Shown here piece after piece: positions 17,135-26,477 of a stretch of 54,333 bases of DNA. Every line of letters begins with the position of its first letter. Position 1 is the first letter of the stretch. Origin of the DNA: an uncultured Mediterraneibacter sp. GTDB lineage: Bacteria > Bacillota > Clostridia > Lachnospirales > Lachnospiraceae. The stretch covers positions 1-54,333 of the forward strand of contig NZ_CAKRDI010000020.1 in the NCBI RefSeq assembly GCF_934309415.1, given 5' to 3'. A program made the translations under genes and the position numbers. Below the pieces are notes generated by a model. That model was not told where the DNA came from. It saw only the letters and a program-made list of their open reading frames with translations, and searched no databases.

Positions 17135-17689
17135 TCACCCTCTCCGTCCGCTCTCGTAGCGCATCTTTGTCTTCAGGCAACGAACAATCTCTGCATAACG
17201 CTCTTCCGGTGATTCCCCGCGTTCCGCATAATCCATACTTTCTGCAGCCGCTGTCAGGAAACGATCTGTCAGCTCATTTCTGTGTTTCTGAAGGTACTGC
17301 AATTTCTCTTCTTCTGTTTCCAGATCAAGATACTCCAGAATCATTGTGTGTTCTTCTGAAAGATTCTCCGCGGCTGAAATCTCTCTCGTATCCTCTAACA
17401 CCTCAGCCTCTGCCTCTGCTTCTTCCAGGTCTTCAAACAGCTCTTCGTCTTCTGCTTCACTTACCAGTTCAAAGCGATCATTCTGCACTGCATCTGCATA
17501 CTTTTCCCGATTTACGGCTTCCATGAAATTATCCAGCATACTCACATATACTTTTCCATCTCCATCTGCCGCCTCATAGACAACCATCTCTCGTTTTGTC
17601 TCAGTGGATACCGCAAGATGAAGGATACGATATTTTTTCCCTCTGAAATGTCTGTATATCTCTCCTGCTGCCGGTTTTTTTCTGCTCAT
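17135..17689 (-). CDS. DUF1653 domain-containing protein
   Basis: The N-terminal 70 residues fit DUF1653: GEIYRHFRGKKYRILHLAVSTET, then MVVYEA, then a conserved aromatic/acidic patch up to FMEAVNREKY. Function of this domain is not known. Residues about 80-184 add a very acidic, Glu/Ala-rich helical stretch (EDEELFEDLEEAEAEAEVLED) that most short DUF1653 proteins lack, then a helical tail. Cytosolic, no signal peptide. AGAGGG precedes the ATG. It follows ilvA across the ilvA terminator, so is likely a separate unit. Confidence 0.8.
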   Translation of the reverse strand: MSRKKPAAGEIYRHFRGKKYRILHLAVSTETKREMVVYEAADGDGKVYVSMLDNFMEAVNREKYADAVQNDRFELVSEAEDEELFEDLEEAEAEAEVLEDTREISAAENLSEEHTMILEYLDLETEEEKLQYLQKHRNELTDRFLTAAAESMDYAERGESPEERYAEIVRCLKTKMRYESGRRG

Positions 17690-17723
17690 AAATTCAAGCC
17701 CTCTTTTCTTTTATTGCAAAAAT

Positions 17724-17752
17724 GCCTGACACCCTAAAAAGTGCCAGACATT
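17724..17752 (-). terminator. Rho-independent terminator after ilvA
   Basis: On the minus strand TGTCTGGCAC pairs with GTGTCAGGCA around a short loop and is followed by TTTTTG. It lies 21 bp beyond the ilvA stop codon. Confidence 0.85.
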
Positions 17753-17772
17753 CATGCTACCATCTGATAATT

Positions 17773-18987
17773 TTAATACAGTTTTGCGCTGATCAATTTC
17801 GGTCTGAAGCCATTTTTCTCCAGTGCTTCCAGGATTCTTCCCTTATGCTCTGTTCCGAATGCTTCCATTGTGATACGAAGCTCTACAGCTGCATTTCTAT
17901 TTGTGCTTACAAACTGGTTGTGCTCCAGCTTGATGATATTTCCCTGTACGTTAGCGATTGTCTCGGCTACGCGTGCAAGTTCGCCCGGCTTGTCCGGAAG
18001 AAGTACAGATACAGAGAAGATACGGTCTCTCTGGATCAGTCCGTGCTGTACGATGGAAGACATTGTGATGACATCCATATTTCCGCCACTTAAGACGCTG
18101 ACTACTTTCTTTCCTTTGCAGTCCAGCTGTTTTAATGCTGCTACTGTAAGAAGTCCGGAGTTCTCAACGACCATCTTGTGATTCTCAACCATGTCAAGGA
18201 ATGCTCCGATGAGTTCATCATCCTCTACAAGAAGGATATCATCTACATTCTCCTGAACGTATGGAAGGTTCTTGTCACCGATCTCTTTTACTGCAGTTCC
18301 GTCTGCGATTGTATTGGCAGAATCCAGTTTTACCGGAGCTCCTGCTTTCAGTGCTGCTGTCATGCTGGCTGCTTCTGCCGGCTCTACACCGATGACTTTG
18401 ATCTTTGGATTGAGCATCTTGGCAAGTGTAGAAACACCTGTGATCAGTCCGCCTCCTCCGATCGGAACGAGAATATAATCTACTGTCGGGAGTTCCTGTA
18501 CAATCTCCATTGCGATGGATCCCTGTCCTGTTGCAACGTCCAGATCATTGAACGGATGTACAAATGTGTATCCTTTCTCTTCAGCAAGTTTGTATGCGTA
18601 ATCGCATGCATCATCGTAAACATCTCCGTGAAGTACAACTTCTGCACCATAGCTTTTTGTACGGTTTACTTTAATCAGCGGAGTTACTGTCGGCATAACG
18701 ATCGTTGCCTTGCATCCGAATTTCTTTGCTGCAAATGCAACACCCTGTGCGTGGTTTCCGGCAGATGCTGTGATAAGCCCTCTGCTTCTCTCTTCCTCAG
18801 AAAGTGTGCTGATCTTATAATATGCTCCACGAATCTTGTAAGCTCCTGTGTGCTGCATATTCTCTGGTTTTAAATACACCTTTGCTCCTGTCTGTGCACT
18901 GAGGTACTCACTGTAGATCAGCTTTGTAGGATTGGTTACGTTTTTTACAAGTTCGCTTGCTTCCTCAAATTTCTCTAATGTTAACAC
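17773..18987 (-). CDS. ilvA: Threonine ammonia-lyase (threonine dehydratase)
   Basis: Deaminates L-threonine to 2-oxobutanoate, feeding isoleucine synthesis or propionate formation. The PLP lysine sits in HTGAYKIRGAYYK (about 47-58), the phosphate-binding glycine loop is PIGGGGLITGV, and SAGNHAQGVA is also conserved. The C-terminal ACT domain (residues about 330-404) is the single-ACT form typical of the 400-residue TdcB/IlvA-CD type. The start codon is GTG at 18987, supported by GGAGGAAGAAT, which lies inside the end of ftsY. Only 2 bp separate it from the ftsY stop, so the two are translationally linked. Confidence 0.93.
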   Translation of the reverse strand: MLTLEKFEEASELVKNVTNPTKLIYSEYLSAQTGAKVYLKPENMQHTGAYKIRGAYYKISTLSEEERSRGLITASAGNHAQGVAFAAKKFGCKATIVMPTVTPLIKVNRTKSYGAEVVLHGDVYDDACDYAYKLAEEKGYTFVHPFNDLDVATGQGSIAMEIVQELPTVDYILVPIGGGGLITGVSTLAKMLNPKIKVIGVEPAEAASMTAALKAGAPVKLDSANTIADGTAVKEIGDKNLPYVQENVDDILLVEDDELIGAFLDMVENHKMVVENSGLLTVAALKQLDCKGKKVVSVLSGGNMDVITMSSIVQHGLIQRDRIFSVSVLLPDKPGELARVAETIANVQGNIIKLEHNQFVSTNRNAAVELRITMEAFGTEHKGRILEALEKNGFRPKLISAKLY

Positions 18988-18989
18988 TT

Positions 18990-19925
18990 TTATTCTTCCT
19001 CCTTGTAGAACAATGCTTTTACAAACTCTTCTGAATCAAATTTCTGCAGATCGTCAATGGACTCTCCCACGCCAATATATTTTACCGGAATACCAAGTTC
19101 GGACTGAATCGCCACTGCAATTCCTCCTTTGGCAGTTCCATCCATCTTTGTCAGAACGATTCCTGTAATATCTGTAACTTCATTAAATTCTTTTGCCTGA
19201 GCCAGTGCATTCTGTCCGGTTGTGGCATCGAGCACAACCAATGTCTCACGGAATGCGGTCGGATACTCCCGGTCAATGACACGGTTGATCTTCTTTAACT
19301 CTTCCATCAGGTTTTTCTTATTGTGAAGTCTTCCTGCTGTATCACAGAGAAGTACATCTGCTTTACGTGCTTTGGCCGCTGCCACTGCATCGTACACAAC
19401 AGATGCCGGATCTGCACCTTCCTGCCCGCCGATCATCTCCACACCGGCACGGTTGGACCATTCTCTGAGCTGCTCTCCTGCTGCTGCACGGAATGTGTCT
19501 GCTGCCGCAAGAACAACCTTTTTATTCTGCGCTTTCAGTTTGCCTGCCAGCTTTCCAATCGTTGTTGTCTTACCCACACCGTTGACTCCGATGACAAATA
19601 CAACAGAAGTTCTGTTCTCAAACTCATACGCTGTCTCGCCGACATACATCTGCTCTCTGATGCTGTCGATCAGAAGCTGTCTACATTCGATTGGTTCTTT
19701 GATATGCAGTTCTTTTACCTTTTCTCTTAAATCATCCAACACATTCATGGTTGTCTTAACACCTAAGTCTCCCATGATCAGTGTCTCTTCCAGCTCTTCA
19801 TAAAAATCCTCATCAATTTTGGAAAATCCGTGAAAAATGCTGTCCATTCCTGACACGATATTATCTCTTGTCTTTGTCAGGCCGGATACAAGTCGCTTAA
19901 AAAAGCCTTTTTTCTCTTCTCCCAT
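18990..19925 (-). CDS. ftsY: Signal recognition particle receptor FtsY
   Basis: GTPase that docks the SRP-ribosome complex at the membrane. The NG domain fills nearly the whole 311 residues: a helical N domain, then G1 GVNGVGKTTTIGKLAG (about 114-129), AADTFRAAA, G3 DTAGRLHNKKNLMEEL, and G4 TKMDGTAKGG. The long acidic A domain of E. coli FtsY is missing, as in most Gram-positives. AGGAGG precedes the ATG. Upstream smc lies 406 bp away in the same direction, and ilvA follows directly. The order rnc-smc-ftsY is a conserved Firmicute cluster. Confidence 0.96.
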   Translation of the reverse strand: MGEEKKGFFKRLVSGLTKTRDNIVSGMDSIFHGFSKIDEDFYEELEETLIMGDLGVKTTMNVLDDLREKVKELHIKEPIECRQLLIDSIREQMYVGETAYEFENRTSVVFVIGVNGVGKTTTIGKLAGKLKAQNKKVVLAAADTFRAAAGEQLREWSNRAGVEMIGGQEGADPASVVYDAVAAAKARKADVLLCDTAGRLHNKKNLMEELKKINRVIDREYPTAFRETLVVLDATTGQNALAQAKEFNEVTDITGIVLTKMDGTAKGGIAVAIQSELGIPVKYIGVGESIDDLQKFDSEEFVKALFYKEEE

Positions 19926-20269
19926 TTCTTCGCCTCCTGCTGTCTCTAATATATCGTTTCATTTCCCTTATTTACACTTATTTGTCTTTGCTGCCTGCAT
20001 TGTCTCCTATATGCAACATTCTTTGATTCGCCTTCTGCTTTGTACTGACTATCTCAACCAGATGAATGCAAAACATACTACAAAATGAGGTACACAGATT
20101 GCAAAAATGATTCTTCAAACATGCCATCAAGCCTGTATATCTGAAGTTTTGTATCTTTCACATTTGGCATAATTAGTTCCTAAATTTATACCAATGGATT
20201 TATTTTATCATATTAATTCCGTCATAACAACGATTCTCTTACTGTTTTTAAGATACCAAAACATGCATC
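19926..20269. other. Spacer between smc and ftsY
   Basis: About 340 bp without a supported gene. The conserved rnc-smc-ftsY cluster normally has almost no gap here, so this spacer is long. It contains a stretch near 20096-20125 (CAAAAATGATTCTTCAAACATG) that looks like a decayed family A core, and ends in a family B fragment at 20270. Insertion of such elements may explain the length. Confidence 0.45.
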
Positions 20270-20317
20270 GTTACTGTTCACAGCATAGCTGCAAACAGTA
20301 ACGTATCTCGTCATTTA
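20270..20317 (+). repeat. Family B element, truncated copy (H1 plus start of H2)
   Basis: A perfect H1 hairpin (GTTACTGTTCACAGCATAGC...AACAGTAAC, 20270-20302) is followed by GTATCTCGTCATTTA, the first part of H2, and then breaks off. It lies 15 bp beyond the smc stop codon. Confidence 0.75.
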
Positions 20318-20331
20318 CTCATACTACTATT

Positions 20332-23300
20332 TTATTTCAGCTCACCCTCGATCAGATCCACAGATACAAGTGTAGACACACCCTTCTCCTGCATGGTGAT
20401 ACCATACAGCCGGTCTGCCGCCGCCATTGTACCACGGCGGTGGGTAATCACGATAAACTGTGTATTTTTCGTCAGCTTATGCAGATATTTCGCATAGCGG
20501 TCTACGTTATTGTCGTCCAGAGCCGCCTCGATCTCGTCCAGCAGACAGAACGGGGACGGTTTCAAGTTCTGAATCGCAAAGAGCAGCGCGATGGCTGTCA
20601 GTGCTTTCTCTCCACCGGAAAGCTGCATCATATTCTGCAGTTTCTTGCCCGGCGGCTGTGCAATGATACGGATTCCTGCCTCCAGGATATCCTCATCTTC
20701 CATCAGTTCCAGCGTACCTTTTCCGCCGCCGAACAACTGACGGAATACATCATTAAACTCTGCTGCGATCTTTGCAAACTGCTCGGTAAACTGATTTCGC
20801 ATGGCGATATCCAGTTCTTCAATGATCTGAACCAGAGATGCCTCTGCCTCTACCAGATCATCATGCTGATTTTTCAGGAATGTATAACGCTCGGACACAT
20901 TCTTGAAATCTTCGATTGCATTTACATTGACCGTTCCAAGCTTGCGAATCTCATTTTTCAGTTCCTGAATCCGCCGCTTCATCAATGCCAGATCTGTCAG
21001 TGTTTCATTTCGCAGTTCTTTGGCATGATTATATGTGATCTCATACTCTTCCCACATATAATTGATCTGTTTTTCAGATGCTTCCTCATAGCCTTCTCTC
21101 TGGCTGTTCAGACGGAAACATTCTTTATCCAGATCAGAAATATGTCTTGAAAGTTCTTCTCTTTGCCGAAGGAAATTTTTATGCTTCTGGTTCAGCTCTT
21201 CCCGCTTCTTTGTCTGACCTTTGATTTCCTCACCAATCTCTGTGAAGAGTTCTTTTGAATTTTCAATGGTCTGCTGCAGTTCCTGGATTTCCTCTTCTTT
21301 CTTCTGGATCTCCTCGGATGCATTGCCTCGGTTTGCTTCCAGTTCTCTTAATTCTTCCTCGAATTTCGCCATCTCTTCTTCGATACGGGCTACATTCTCG
21401 TGAATGAAACTGTTCTGCTGTTCCAGACTTGCAAGAGAAAGATGCACGGCCTCAGACTGCTGCATCTGGGCTGCTTCCTGCACTCGCTCCTGCTCCAGCT
21501 CGGTCTGAAGCATTTCAATCTGTGCATTCAGATCTTTCTCCAGTTTCTCGGAAGTTTCCAGTTCCAGCTGGATGGATTCTTCATTTTCATTGATCTCACG
21601 CAGTTCCGCCTGCAGGCTTGCCTGTTCTTTCTGGAATTCTTCATAACGCTGTTTGGATTCCATCTGACGCAGCTGCACCTGCTCTATGTTCATACGAGCC
21701 GTATTTTCAAGGACCGATGCCTCTCTTAACTGCTGCTGGATCTCATCAATGGCACTGTAGTGTCCTGCACGGAGTTCTTTCACTCTGCTGACATCCTGTT
21801 CCAACTCGTCCATCTCGGATTTGAGCATGACAACTGTCTTTTCAAATTCTTCAATCTCACGACGGCGGCTTAAGAGGTTGCTTGAATTCTTAAATGCACC
21901 ACCGGTCATGGATCCACCCGGATTGATCAGCTCTCCTTCCAATGTGACCAGTCGCAGTGACTGCCGGTATTTCCTCGCAATGGCAATCCCGTGATCGATG
22001 TGGTCTACTACAAGGGTTCTTCCAAGGAGCTGATCTGCCAGTCCTTCAAAACGCTGTTCCACATGGATCAGTGTGTTCGCCAGACCGATCACTCCCGGTT
22101 CACGAAGTGCTTCTTCATTTCGGATGCCGCCGCTTCCGTGCATGCTGGTCAGCGGAAGGAAGGTAGCACGTCCGAATTTATTCTTTTTCAGATAATTGAT
22201 CATGCGCTTGGCCGTCTCCTCATTGTCTGTGACAATGTTCTGAATGCTTCCGCCAAGTGCTGTCTCAATCGCAATTTCGTATTCTTTCTCTACTTTGATG
22301 ATATCCGCAACTACACCGATCAGGCCTTTTTCATGGTCTTTATTCGCCATGACCTTTCGGATGCTGTTGCCATATCCATCATATCGCTCTGTAATATTCT
22401 TTAGGGATTCCAATCGGGAAGATTCTCTGTGATAAGCGGTCTGCCCGATCCGCAGCTTCTCCTGTTTTTCACGGAGTTCTTTCTGCAGACGTTCCAGTTC
22501 CTGCTCACTGGCTTTGATCTTTGCATTATACGCCTGGATCTCTTCACGGACTTTCTGCAGTTCTTCCTCATGCTGACGCAATTCCATATTCTGCTGTTCC
22601 GCATCGGTGGAAAGCTCGAGAATATTTCTGGCAAGCATAGATCTTCTTGTCTGGATCTGCTCTTTGGTCGTATCATAATACTGGATCTTTGCCGTGGTCG
22701 ATGTTCTGTTTCCGAGAAGATCAATGATCTCCTGCTTCTTCTGCTCGATCTCGGCTGTGTGCTCTGCGATCTTCGTCTGGATCTCTACCAGAAGGTTCTT
22801 TGCATCTGAATCCTGACCGGACACATCTGAGAGCTTCTTTCTGGCATCTGCCAGCTCTCCTTGCAGTTTTTCTTTCTGCTCCTGCCGGATCTTCATTTCC
22901 CCACGGATCGTCTCCACACGGTTGCCGTAATGCTCATCGTTCATACGGGCCGTATTGATCTGCTCTTTTAAGACATTGATCTGGCCTTCCAGCTGCTGCT
23001 TGAGAAGGTTGGTCTCATTCATCTGATTCCTTGCTGTCTCAACGGCCAGCTCGATCTGTTCCAGCTGTTCTTCGATTGCCTCGTACTCTGCCTTCATCTT
23101 GTCATAGCGGGCATTTGATTCCTTCATCTCTGCAGATGCATTCTCATATTTCCCGGACACTTCCCTGATCTGCTCTCTTAAGCGCTCTTCTTCCAGAAGG
23201 AACATATTGATATCATATGTCTTCAATTCTTCCTTCATCTTCAGATACACTTTTGCAGTCTCAGACTGGCGTCCCAGAGGTCCCAGCTGTTTCTCCAGCT

Positions 23301-23889
23301 CCTGTAAAATGTCATTGACACGGGTCAGGTTCTGGCGTTCTTCCTCCAGTTTTTTCAGAGAAAGATTCTTCCTCCGCTTGAATTTAACAATTCCTGCGGC
23401 CTCATCAAAGAGTTCTCTTCTCTCTTCCGGTTTACCGCTTAAGATCTTGTCAATCTGTCCCTGTCCGATAATGGAATATCCTTCTTTACCGATACCTGTA
23501 TCGTAGAACATCTCATTGATGTCTTTCAGACGGCAGGCGGATCCATTGATCAGATATTCACTCTCGCCGGAACGGTACAGCTTTCTGGTCACCGTCACTT
23601 CTCCGAATTCTACCGGAAGCTTGTGATCCGAATTGTCCAGCGTAATCGCAACGGATGCATAACTGAGGGGTTTTCGGTTTTCTGTTCCGGAGAAAATAAC
23701 GTCCTGCATGGTTCCGCCACGGAGCTGTTTGACTCTCTGTTCCCCGAGCACCCAGCGCACTGCATCGCCGACATTACTTTTTCCACTTCCGTTAGGCCCG
23801 ACAATTCCGGTGATTCCGTTATGGAATTCGAATTTTATCTTGTTCGCAAAGGACTTGAATCCTTGTACTTCAATACTTTTTAAATACAT
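20332..23889 (-). CDS. smc: Chromosome segregation protein SMC
   Basis: Core ATPase of the bacterial condensin, which loops and compacts DNA. The 1185 residues show the classic order: Walker A GIVGPNGSGKSNVGDA (about 29-44), two long coiled-coil arms, a hinge at about 510-650 (GYGNSIRKVMA, GGAFKNSSNLLSRRREI), then the signature LSGGEKALTAIALLFA and Walker B PFCLLDEIEAALDD near the end. The Shine-Dalgarno is GGGGGC. It starts 11 bp after the rnc stop and so is probably co-transcribed with rnc. ScpA and ScpB genes are not in this window. Confidence 0.97.
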   Translation of the reverse strand: MYLKSIEVQGFKSFANKIKFEFHNGITGIVGPNGSGKSNVGDAVRWVLGEQRVKQLRGGTMQDVIFSGTENRKPLSYASVAITLDNSDHKLPVEFGEVTVTRKLYRSGESEYLINGSACRLKDINEMFYDTGIGKEGYSIIGQGQIDKILSGKPEERRELFDEAAGIVKFKRRKNLSLKKLEEERQNLTRVNDILQELEKQLGPLGRQSETAKVYLKMKEELKTYDINMFLLEEERLREQIREVSGKYENASAEMKESNARYDKMKAEYEAIEEQLEQIELAVETARNQMNETNLLKQQLEGQINVLKEQINTARMNDEHYGNRVETIRGEMKIRQEQKEKLQGELADARKKLSDVSGQDSDAKNLLVEIQTKIAEHTAEIEQKKQEIIDLLGNRTSTTAKIQYYDTTKEQIQTRRSMLARNILELSTDAEQQNMELRQHEEELQKVREEIQAYNAKIKASEQELERLQKELREKQEKLRIGQTAYHRESSRLESLKNITERYDGYGNSIRKVMANKDHEKGLIGVVADIIKVEKEYEIAIETALGGSIQNIVTDNEETAKRMINYLKKNKFGRATFLPLTSMHGSGGIRNEEALREPGVIGLANTLIHVEQRFEGLADQLLGRTLVVDHIDHGIAIARKYRQSLRLVTLEGELINPGGSMTGGAFKNSSNLLSRRREIEEFEKTVVMLKSEMDELEQDVSRVKELRAGHYSAIDEIQQQLREASVLENTARMNIEQVQLRQMESKQRYEEFQKEQASLQAELREINENEESIQLELETSEKLEKDLNAQIEMLQTELEQERVQEAAQMQQSEAVHLSLASLEQQNSFIHENVARIEEEMAKFEEELRELEANRGNASEEIQKKEEEIQELQQTIENSKELFTEIGEEIKGQTKKREELNQKHKNFLRQREELSRHISDLDKECFRLNSQREGYEEASEKQINYMWEEYEITYNHAKELRNETLTDLALMKRRIQELKNEIRKLGTVNVNAIEDFKNVSERYTFLKNQHDDLVEAEASLVQIIEELDIAMRNQFTEQFAKIAAEFNDVFRQLFGGGKGTLELMEDEDILEAGIRIIAQPPGKKLQNMMQLSGGEKALTAIALLFAIQNLKPSPFCLLDEIEAALDDNNVDRYAKYLHKLTKNTQFIVITHRRGTMAAADRLYGITMQEKGVSTLVSVDLIEGELK

Positions 23890-23900
23890 AAAGCCCCCGT

Positions 23901-24632
23901 TTACTGATTCTCACGTAATTTTAAAATGGCGTGATATGCAGCCTGCTGTTCTGCTGCTTTCTTGGATCTTCCCTCGCCGGTTCCGTAGGTCTTCTCCCCG
24001 ATCTTTACTTCGACTTCGAACACTTTGCTGTGATCCGGTCCATTTTCTCCAACCAGCTGATAGGACACATTTCCTTCCTTACTTGCCTGAACCATCTCCT
24101 GAAGGATCGTCTTGCTGTCATAGAAAAGCTTTTTGTCTTCCAGATCCGTCAGAATATATTTTAAAATAAATGCTTTCGCCGGCTCAAATCCGCCATCCAG
24201 ATAGATTGCTCCGATCAGTGCCTCCATGGCATCAGATGTGATGGAATCACGCAGTCTTCCGCCGGTTGCTTCCTCACCTTTTCCAAGCAGGAGATAATCT
24301 CCCAGACCGATATCTCTCGCACACATTGCAAGGGACGGCTCACAGACCATGCTAGCTCTTGTCTTTGTCAGTTCTCCTTCTGAAACTTTTGGCAGCTCCG
24401 CAAATAAATATTCACTGGATACCAGTTCCAGGACTGCATCTCCTAAAAATTCCTGACGCTCATTGCACTCATACTTCGGCAAATGCAGTTCATTTGTATA
24501 AGAACTGTGCATCATCGCTCTTTCCAGGAAGGAAAAATCCTGAAAAGTATAACCAATGGTCTTCTCAAGACCTTTTAATTTTTTTCTGTTAGCTTCTCTT
24601 ATCTTATCATTCTTTGTTCCACGAACGTTCAT
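23901..24632 (-). CDS. rnc: Ribonuclease III
   Basis: Cuts double-stranded RNA in rRNA and mRNA processing. The catalytic domain carries FLERAMMHSSYTNE and the signature NERQEFLGDAVLELVSSEYLF (residues about 61-81), and the double-stranded RNA-binding domain is C-terminal (ILQEMVQASKEG to GRSKKAAEQQAAYHAILKL). I chose the ATG at 24632 because GAGAGGAG lies upstream and the protein then has the usual length (243). The longer frame to 24686 has no such site. Smc follows after 11 bp, and the acpP terminator lies 180 bp upstream. Confidence 0.95.
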   Translation of the reverse strand: MNVRGTKNDKIREANRKKLKGLEKTIGYTFQDFSFLERAMMHSSYTNELHLPKYECNERQEFLGDAVLELVSSEYLFAELPKVSEGELTKTRASMVCEPSLAMCARDIGLGDYLLLGKGEEATGGRLRDSITSDAMEALIGAIYLDGGFEPAKAFILKYILTDLEDKKLFYDSKTILQEMVQASKEGNVSYQLVGENGPDHSKVFEVEVKIGEKTYGTGEGRSKKAAEQQAAYHAILKLRENQ

Positions 24633-24801
24633 TGATACGCTCCTCTCGTCTTGTATCGTTATAACTGTCTCATAAAATCTATACACAAATTTTCTATTCT
24701 GAAATATATTTGAAAATTGTTTTCATTTAAAATCACCAGCGGCGATGAACGGGATCTGTTCCGATTCCACAGAAAACATTTTTCAAACGCACTTCAGTAA
24801 A

Positions 24802-24847
24802 AGAAAAAAGAATCAAAGGCCACAGCATCTGTCCATGACCTTTGATT
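24802..24847 (-). terminator. Rho-independent terminator after acpP
   Basis: On the minus strand AATCAAAGG pairs with CCTTTGATT, with inner bases also pairing, followed by CTTTTTTC. It lies 16 bp past the acpP stop codon and separates acpP from rnc. Confidence 0.9.
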
Positions 24848-24862
24848 GTCTTATCCATCTGA

Positions 24863-25093
24863 TTATTCAACAGCCTTCTTTATCTGATCAACTGCATCCT
24901 GTACAGTTGAGATCTTCTCTGCATCTTCGTTGTCAATCTCAATATCGAACTCTTCTTCGATACCCATGATGATCTGAAAAATGTCCAGGGAGTCAGCTCC
25001 TAAATCATCTACAAATGTAGTCTCCGGTGTAATGTCAGCTTTCGGAACATTTAATACGTCCGCGATAATCTCCTGCAGTTTTTCAAATTCCAT
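24863..25093 (-). CDS. acpP: Acyl carrier protein
   Basis: Carries growing fatty acyl chains on a phosphopantetheine arm. The 76-residue acidic protein has the modification site [13 protein letters not shown] (Ser36 in DSL) and the usual four-helix length. GGAGGAC precedes the ATG. It starts 18 bp after the plsX stop, so plsX-acpP form one unit ending at the terminator at 24802. Confidence 0.96.
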   Translation of the reverse strand: MEFEKLQEIIADVLNVPKADITPETTFVDDLGADSLDIFQIIMGIEEEFDIEIDNEDAEKISTVQDAVDQIKKAVE

Positions 25094-25111
25094 AGTAATC
25101 GTCCTCCTACT

Positions 25112-26149
25112 TTACTCGTTTTCTTTTTTTTCTTCCAGGATCTCCTGTTGTTGAATTACTTCTTTGATCTTCTCATTAATCTTCTGCTCTTTGAATGTAA
25201 CACACTGAATGATGGAATTACATACTTCTGTGGACTTGGAACTTCCATGTGTCTTTACAACCAGTCCGTTCAGTCCCAGCAGCGGTGCTCCTCCGTAAGC
25301 ACTGGTATCAAAATTCTTCAGTACTTTCTTCAGGGATGGCTTCACAAGCAGTGCTCCGATCTTACTGCGAAGTGTAGACAGCATTCCTGCCTTCACTTTC
25401 TTCATCAGTGCACCGGCAACGCCTTCATACAGTTTGAGAATAATATTTCCCGCAAATGCTTCACAGACGATTACATCTGCCGCACCGTAAGGGATATCTC
25501 TTGCTTCTACACTGCCGATAAAATTAATATCCTTGCATTCCTTCAACAATGGAAATGTCTCTTTGACCAGTGCATTTCCCTTCTCTTCTTCTGCACCGAT
25601 ATTCACGATGCCGACTGTCGGGTTTTTCTTTCCCATAACGTGCTCCATATAAATGGAACCCATCTTTGCGAACTGGACCAGATGAGAAGGTCTGGCATCT
25701 ACATTCGCTCCACAGTCAATCAGAAGTGAGACTCCTTTCAAAGTCGGAATAAGCGGCGCAAGCGGCGGTCTCTCCACACCTTTGATTCGTCCTACAATAA
25801 CCTGTCCACCTACCAGAACAGCACCTGAACTTCCGGCGGATACAAATGCATCTGCCTCGCCCTTCTTCACCATCTTCATGGCCACTACAATGGATGAATC
25901 TTTCTTACCACGAATCGCCTTCACCGGAGGCTCCGCAGTCTCTATGACTTCTGTCGCATTCACGATCTCGATCTGCTCTTTCGGATACTCATAAGATGCG
26001 AGTTCTTTCTTCAGGACTTCTTCCCGACCAGTCAGCAGTACCTTAATATCGTTTCTCTTCTGAACTGCCTCTACCGCACCTTTTACAATCTCTCCCGGGG
26101 CATTATCTCCACCCATGGCATCAAGGGCAACTCTTGTAATTTCAGACAT
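25112..26149 (-). CDS. plsX: Phosphate acyltransferase PlsX
   Basis: Converts acyl-ACP to acyl-phosphate at the start of phospholipid synthesis. The N-terminus RVALDAMGGDNAPGEIVKGA and the central segments SAGSSGAVLVGG, IDCGANVDARPSHLVQFA and SAYGGAPLLGLNG are family marks. The ATG at 26149 has AAGGAGG just upstream and gives 345 residues, near the normal 330-345; the extra 19 codons upstream would start with an uncharacteristic hydrophobic peptide. A promoter lies at 26178-26206, between the rpmF terminator and this gene. acpP is directly downstream. Confidence 0.95.
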   Translation of the reverse strand: MSEITRVALDAMGGDNAPGEIVKGAVEAVQKRNDIKVLLTGREEVLKKELASYEYPKEQIEIVNATEVIETAEPPVKAIRGKKDSSIVVAMKMVKKGEADAFVSAGSSGAVLVGGQVIVGRIKGVERPPLAPLIPTLKGVSLLIDCGANVDARPSHLVQFAKMGSIYMEHVMGKKNPTVGIVNIGAEEEKGNALVKETFPLLKECKDINFIGSVEARDIPYGAADVIVCEAFAGNIILKLYEGVAGALMKKVKAGMLSTLRSKIGALLVKPSLKKVLKNFDTSAYGGAPLLGLNGLVVKTHGSSKSTEVCNSIIQCVTFKEQKINEKIKEVIQQQEILEEKKENE

Positions 26150-26177
26150 ATCTTTTCCTCCTTGCGCTACTGAAATT

Positions 26178-26206
26178 ATTCTACTGGAAATCACTATAAA
26201 AATCAA
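26178..26206 (-). promoter_or_regulatory. Promoter for plsX-acpP
   Basis: On the minus strand TTGATT (26201-26206) and TAGAAT (26178-26183) are 17 bp apart, 29 bp ahead of the plsX start. It begins right where the rpmF terminator tail ends. Confidence 0.65.
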
Positions 26207-26210
26207 TAAA

Positions 26211-26244
26211 AAAAGGCGTAAAACACAAAGTTTTTACGCCTTTT
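26211..26244 (-). terminator. Rho-independent terminator after rpmF
   Basis: AAAAGGCGTAAAA pairs with TTTTTACGCCTTTT and a run of T follows on the minus strand. It splits yceD-rpmF from plsX-acpP, though read-through is possible. Confidence 0.92.
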
Positions 26245-26294
26245 ACCGCCATCCGGCAACTTGTGCCTGACAGCAACATTTTTCTAATCAATGA

Positions 26295-26474
26295 TTAGTC
26301 AACTGTAACGATCTCACGCTTGTTGTAAGATCCGCAAGCTTTGCATACACGGTGAGGCATCATAAGTTCGCCACACTTGCTGCATTTCACCAGATTTGGT
26401 GCGCTCATCTTCCAGTTAGCTCTTCTTTTATCTCTTCTTGCTTTTGAAGATTTATTCTTTGGACAGATTGACAT
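26295..26474 (-). CDS. rpmF: 50S ribosomal protein L32
   Basis: A 59-residue ribosomal protein too short for a 60-codon ORF cut-off. It begins MSICPKNKSSKARRDKRRA and carries a zinc-ribbon pair, CSKCG near 31-35 and CKACG near 44-48, so it is the zinc-binding (C+) form of L32. AAGGAGG lies 8 bp before the ATG, inside the end of yceD. The yceD stop is 3 bp upstream, so translation is coupled. Confidence 0.95.
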   Translation of the reverse strand: MSICPKNKSSKARRDKRRANWKMSAPNLVKCSKCGELMMPHRVCKACGSYNKREIVTVD

Positions 26475-26477
26475 AGG